A stretch of DNA of 8,274 bases from Oscillospiraceae bacterium (lineage in GTDB: Bacteria > Bacillota_A > Clostridia > Oscillospirales > Oscillospiraceae). Shown piece after piece: positions 4,991-8,274 of this stretch. A program made the position numbers and the translations under genes. Below the pieces are notes generated by a model, which did not search any database, had not been told where the DNA came from, and saw nothing but the letters and a program-made list of their open reading frames with translations. The DNA lies in contig JAFOBK010000182.1 in the NCBI GenBank assembly GCA_017381835.1, positions 1 to 8,274 of the forward strand. The letters run 5' to 3'. How positions within the stretch are numbered: the stretch's first letter is position 1; every line of letters begins with the position of its first letter.

Positions 4991-6424
4991 TTACTTAACA
5001 GAATAATCCTTAGGAGATCCATGGGCACCGAAAATCTTCCAGTTGCCCACACCCAGTCTTCTCAGGATCGCCTTCCGCTCTTCAGCGCAGACTTTGGGAT
5101 CTGTATCCACAGAGGTCATCAGAATCGGTGCGTACTGGTTGTATTCCGCCTGGGCTGCGGTGAGGCCGTGAATGTTGATGTAGACATCGCCGGTAAAGGC
5201 AACATGGTTCTCATAATCAATCAGAACCACTTCACCCGGAAGATGGCCGCCGTTTCCTTCGTAGACTTCAAAATGCAGATCACCGAAATCAAAGAAACCG
5301 ATCTGGGTCAGAGGTCCGCGAAGCTCCGGAAGATTCTGCCAGGGAGTGATCAGCTTGTCGGGACTCACCTCTTTGTAGGAGGTAAGGATCTTGCAGATAT
5401 TCACATAGGGTCTGTGCAGGAGATTGCGTTCCCGGAAGCCGTTTTCGCCCTGATATTCACAGCGAAGGCTCTCGGCCGACCGGCAGCTGACGATGATTTC
5501 ATCAAACACATCCATGAGACCGCAATGATCCACGTCCGCATGGGTCAGCAGCAAACGTTTGTGGGCTGTTTCAAATCCGGGAATGCAGTCTTGGAGGATC
5601 TTCAGCATTTCCTCTCGATAGCAGGCATAACCACTGTCCACACAAAGAAATTCCCCATGGCTTTTGATCACCGCAGTATTACTGCCACAGGCAGGCTCGA
5701 TCAGAAGGATCTCGGTATGATCGGTGACGGTATGTGTGGTGATTCTGGGAACAAACTGTTCACCCTTGGACTTTCCCAGAAGCTCTGCAAACTTGCTGAT
5801 ACTGTCAAACGTCCGGTAGGGAGACAATCCCTGTTCATCCAAAATCTGCATGGCCAGATTGGCCGACACCATAAGTCCCTGCTTTTGTTCTTCGCTGAGC
5901 TCCAGCATCCGGGACAGGCCCCGTACATAGGCACTGTAGAAAATGCTGTTGTCATAGGCTCGCTCCGAGCTGTTGTAATCAATGACGCGGACTTTGCAAA
6001 GCCGTTCTGCCTGCTCGATAAATTCCGCGATCCGTCCCGGATCCTCCACATACAGACCCATTTTGAAATACTGGTAATCGGTGCCGTTTTCCTGGGAATT
6101 GATGTAGGAAATGTTGAAGTTAAAATCATTGATCAGCTCCAGAACACAAGTCACGCTTCCGGGAACATCCTCAAGGCAGAACTCAATAAGGACGATGCTG
6201 GAATTTCCAGAATGATTCAGCAGATAGCCGATCTTTTCCAGTTCTATGTCCGCTTTCCGGATCTGTTCTTCTGTTCCTTCCACATCCAGAAACAACATAT
6301 GGCTATCCACGGTTTTATCGTAGCTGACCCGGGTGATATTGATGCCCAAGGCAGCAAAACACTTACTGGCCTTCAGAAAAGACCCGATATGGTTTGGCAT
6401 GGAGGTGGCGTATGTTTTTTTCAT
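4991..6424 (-). CDS. Tandem ACT domains fused to a metallo-beta-lactamase-fold hydrolase
   Basis: The 477-residue cytoplasmic protein joins a ligand-sensing part to a metal-dependent hydrolase. Residues about 3-68 and 76-150 look like two ACT domains, the small fold that typically binds amino acids allosterically: PNHIGSFLKASKCFAALGIN and LEDVPGSVTCVLELINDFNF show the usual start, turn and helix. A mostly helical linker follows (about 152-235). Residues about 238-470 form the metallo-beta-lactamase fold, with metal ligands in THADVDH (His295, Asp297, Asp299, His300), GGHLPGE (His394), FTGD (Asp413) and FGAHGSP (His468). The second His of HxHxDH is Asp here, a variant seen in parts of the superfamily, so the site may still bind metal. 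The RBS is weak (GAAGG, about 12 bases before the ATG). It lies 73 bases after the CoA-ligase gene and is probably co-transcribed with it. The substrate is unknown. A thioester or lactone are possibilities for this fold. Confidence 0.85.
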   Translation of the reverse strand: MKKTYATSMPNHIGSFLKASKCFAALGINITRVSYDKTVDSHMLFLDVEGTEEQIRKADIELEKIGYLLNHSGNSSIVLIEFCLEDVPGSVTCVLELINDFNFNISYINSQENGTDYQYFKMGLYVEDPGRIAEFIEQAERLCKVRVIDYNSSERAYDNSIFYSAYVRGLSRMLELSEEQKQGLMVSANLAMQILDEQGLSPYRTFDSISKFAELLGKSKGEQFVPRITTHTVTDHTEILLIEPACGSNTAVIKSHGEFLCVDSGYACYREEMLKILQDCIPGFETAHKRLLLTHADVDHCGLMDVFDEIIVSCRSAESLRCEYQGENGFRERNLLHRPYVNICKILTSYKEVSPDKLITPWQNLPELRGPLTQIGFFDFGDLHFEVYEGNGGHLPGEVVLIDYENHVAFTGDVYINIHGLTAAQAEYNQYAPILMTSVDTDPKVCAEERKAILRRLGVGNWKIFGAHGSPKDYSVK

Positions 6425-6448
6425 CGTTCTATCAAACCTTCATTATGC

Positions 6449-6488
6449 CCGGTTGGAGGCTGATGCAACTGTGACAGTCTCCAACCGG
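6449..6488 (-). other. Hairpin between CoA-ligase and ACT-hydrolase genes
   Basis: CCGGTTGGAG (6449-6458) and CTCCAACCGG (6479-6488) form a perfect 10-bp stem, extendable to 14 bp with a G-U pair. On the minus strand it is followed by GCATAATGAAGG with no T run, so it does not look like an intrinsic terminator. It probably tunes message stability or relative expression within one operon. Confidence 0.5.
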
Positions 6489-6497
6489 AGTTTTCTG

Positions 6498-8274
6498 TTA
6501 CAGCTTGTTTCTCTGAATCTTGCCGGAGATGGTCTTGGGCAGTTCTTCCCGGAATTCTACGATTCGGGGGTACTTGTAAGGTGCGGTATGCGCCTTGACG
6601 TAATTCTGAATTTCTTTCTTCAGTTCATCCGTGCCCTCGGTACCCTTCACCAATACGATGCAGGCCTTGACCACCTGGCCGCGAACCTCATCGGGTGCCG
6701 CGCAGACACCGCACTCCAGAACATAGGGCAGCTCCATGATGGTGGATTCGATCTCGAAGGGTCCGATGCGGTAGCCGGAGGACTTGATGACATCGTCCGC
6801 ACGGCCAACATACCAGTAGTAACCATCCTCATCCCGCCATGCCACATCACCGGTGTGATACATACCGTCATGCCATGCAGCATCGGTAGCTTCCTGGTTC
6901 AGATAGTAGCCCAGGAACACGCCGCAGGTGGGCTTGGGATCGGTACGGATGACGATTTCGCCATTGATACCGTCTTCCACACTCTTACCATCGGAATCCA
7001 CGATGTCAATGCCATAGCCGGGAATGGGCTTGCCCATGGCACCGGGCTTGATGTCGGTACCGTAAAGGTTTGCAATACCCAGCGTCATTTCCGTTTGGCC
7101 GAAACCCTCATGGATGCGCAGGCCGGTGGCCTTCTCGAACTGATAGAAGACTTCGGGGTTCAGCGCCTCACCTGCAGTAGTGGCGTGATGGATGGAAGAA
7201 AGATCATACATGCTCAGATCCTGCTTGATAAGCATGCGGTACATGGTGGGAGGCGCACAGAAGGTGGTGATATTGTACTTCGCAAACATGGGCAGGATCT
7301 TTTCTGCATCAAACCGATCGAAATCATAGACGAAGACCGCGCCTTCACACAGCCACTGACCGTAGAGCTTACCCCACAGAGCCTTGCCCCAGCCGGTTTC
7401 GGAAATGGTGAAATGCAGGCCGTCCTGTTCACACAGATGCCAGTACCGGGCAGTGACATAGTGGCCCAAAGCATACTTATAAGAGTGCATAGCCATCTTG
7501 GGATAACCGGTGGTACCTGAGGTGAAAAGCATCAACATAGGATCATCGCCGCATGGAGCATCCTCTGCACGCACATAGCGGCGGCTAAACAGGCCGTATT
7601 CCTCATTGAAATCGTGCCAGCCTTCCCGTTTTCCACCCACCAGAACCTTGGTGAGCTTCATACCACAGACCGCTTCTGCCAATTCCACCTGATGAGCAGT
7701 ATCGCCATCAGCAGTACACAGGATCGCGGAAACACCACCCGCCTGGAACCGGTAGGTGAAATCATGCTCCATCAGCTGGTTGGTTGCGGGGATAGCAATG
7801 GCACCCAGTTTGTGCAGACCAAGAATTGCATACCAGAACTGGTAATGGCGCTTCAGCACCAGCATAACACGGTCGCCCCGCTTAATGCCCAGACTCTTGA
7901 AATAGTTGGCACACTGGGAGGAAGCATCCTTGAAATCCTTGAAGGTGAACCGGCGCTCGGTCATATCATTTGCGATGTGAACCATGGCCAGCTTATCGGG
8001 ATTTTTCCGGGCCAGAGCATCCACGGTGTCAAATGCGAAGTTATAGCGCTCGGTATTTGCGTAGTTCAGACCTGTCATGGCGCCGTCTTCGTTCTCGGCA
8101 CCCCATACGAAGGCATTGCACAGCAGCCTCTGCTCTGCAGTCAGATCCTTCACAGCGGATCTGGGTTCCAGCTTCAGTGCGGAATCCCGCTTGTCGCTGG
8201 CCATGATCATGGACAGGAATTCGCAGTCGTGACCGTCAATGGCAATCATGCCATGAGGCGTGGAAGACTTGTAG
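6498..8274 (-). CDS. AMP-forming acyl/aryl-CoA ligase with N-terminal cupin-like extension (5' end outside window)
   Basis: This enzyme should activate a carboxylic acid with ATP to an acyl-adenylate and then to an acyl-CoA. Numbered from the internal Met at 8249, motifs are: P-loop LFTSGTTGYPK (241-251), HATTAGEAL (355-363), EGFGQTE (381-387), HTGD (465-468), GRADDVIKSSGYRI (482-495) and the catalytic Lys577 in ISGKIQR. The set is closest to medium-chain acyl-CoA synthetase/acetyl-CoA synthetase-like ligases; the acid is unknown. The ligase domain begins near residue 62 (NYANTERYNFAF). The frame is open without a stop through the window edge, and neither Met1 nor Met58 has an RBS. Residues before 20, read with the eight codons upstream (YKSSTPHGMIAIDGHDCEFL), look like the last strands of a cupin, as at the C-terminus of HTH-cupin regulators. 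It is therefore probably a fusion, truncated here. The stop is at 6498. Confidence 0.92.
   Translation of the reverse strand, partial: YKSSTPHGMIAIDGHDCEFLSMIMASDKRDSALKLEPRSAVKDLTAEQRLLCNAFVWGAENEDGAMTGLNYANTERYNFAFDTVDALARKNPDKLAMVHIANDMTERRFTFKDFKDASSQCANYFKSLGIKRGDRVMLVLKRHYQFWYAILGLHKLGAIAIPATNQLMEHDFTYRFQAGGVSAILCTADGDTAHQVELAEAVCGMKLTKVLVGGKREGWHDFNEEYGLFSRRYVRAEDAPCGDDPMLMLFTSGTTGYPKMAMHSYKYALGHYVTARYWHLCEQDGLHFTISETGWGKALWGKLYGQWLCEGAVFVYDFDRFDAEKILPMFAKYNITTFCAPPTMYRMLIKQDLSMYDLSSIHHATTAGEALNPEVFYQFEKATGLRIHEGFGQTEMTLGIANLYGTDIKPGAMGKPIPGYGIDIVDSDGKSVEDGINGEIVIRTDPKPTCGVFLGYYLNQEATDAAWHDGMYHTGDVAWRDEDGYYWYVGRADDVIKSSGYRIGPFEIESTIMELPYVLECGVCAAPDEVRGQVVKACIVLVKGTEGTDELKKEIQNYVKAHTAPYKYPRIVEFREELPKTISGKIQRNKL

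Noticed and set aside
5021..6463. Long plus-strand open frame opposite the ACT-hydrolase gene
   Set aside because: It mirrors a gene with clear domains on the other strand, has no RBS and its translation shows no recognisable protein. The same holds for the long plus-strand frames at 694-1614, 1262-2512, 2503-3474 and 6333-7520.
6498..8249. CoA ligase starting at the Met at 8249
   Set aside because: There is no RBS before it, the frame stays open upstream to the window edge, and the flanking residues on both sides form one cupin-like segment.

Overview
The window looks like chromosomal DNA from a Gram-positive anaerobe of the Clostridia, probably a gut Oscillospiraceae/Lachnospiraceae-type bacterium. 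The evidence is strong AGGAGG-type ribosome binding sites, many intrinsic hairpin terminators, roughly balanced GC, a lipoprotein-type solute-binding protein, and gene families typical of amino-acid-fermenting Firmicutes. The genus cannot be fixed from the sequence. I see no mobile element, tRNA, rRNA or CRISPR array.

Layout. (1) Bases 1-500 hold a G-rich tract and one small plus-strand gene of unknown function with its own promoter and terminator. (2) Bases 680-3790 hold a minus-strand ABC importer operon of the COG2984/COG4120/COG1101 (TrpXYZ-like) type: solute-binding lipoprotein, then permease, then ATPase, closed by a terminator at 680-705. Upstream of the lipoprotein gene is a complete-looking attenuation leader: promoter, strong RBS, a 43-codon leader peptide with a dense Phe/Tyr/Cys run, and an intrinsic terminator just before the first structural gene. 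(3) Bases 3883-4931 hold a LysR-family regulator gene with its own terminator and a promoter whose spacer contains a perfect palindrome. (4) Bases 4949-8274 hold two more minus-strand genes, probably co-transcribed: an AMP-forming acyl/aryl-CoA ligase that reads in frame through the window edge and appears fused to an upstream cupin-like (perhaps HTH-cupin) domain, then a protein joining two ACT domains to a metallo-beta-lactamase-fold hydrolase.

How the genes may work together. The importer belongs to a family known to carry tryptophan/tyrosine, and the leader peptide suggests that translation through Phe/Tyr (possibly Cys) codons decides whether transcription continues into the transporter genes. 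The ACT-hydrolase and the CoA ligase could belong to aromatic or branched amino-acid catabolism, since ACT domains usually bind amino acids and the ligase class activates carboxylic acids. That link rests on proximity alone. The most noteworthy items are the aromatic leader-peptide attenuator, the cupin-ligase fusion and the ACT-ACT-hydrolase fusion.
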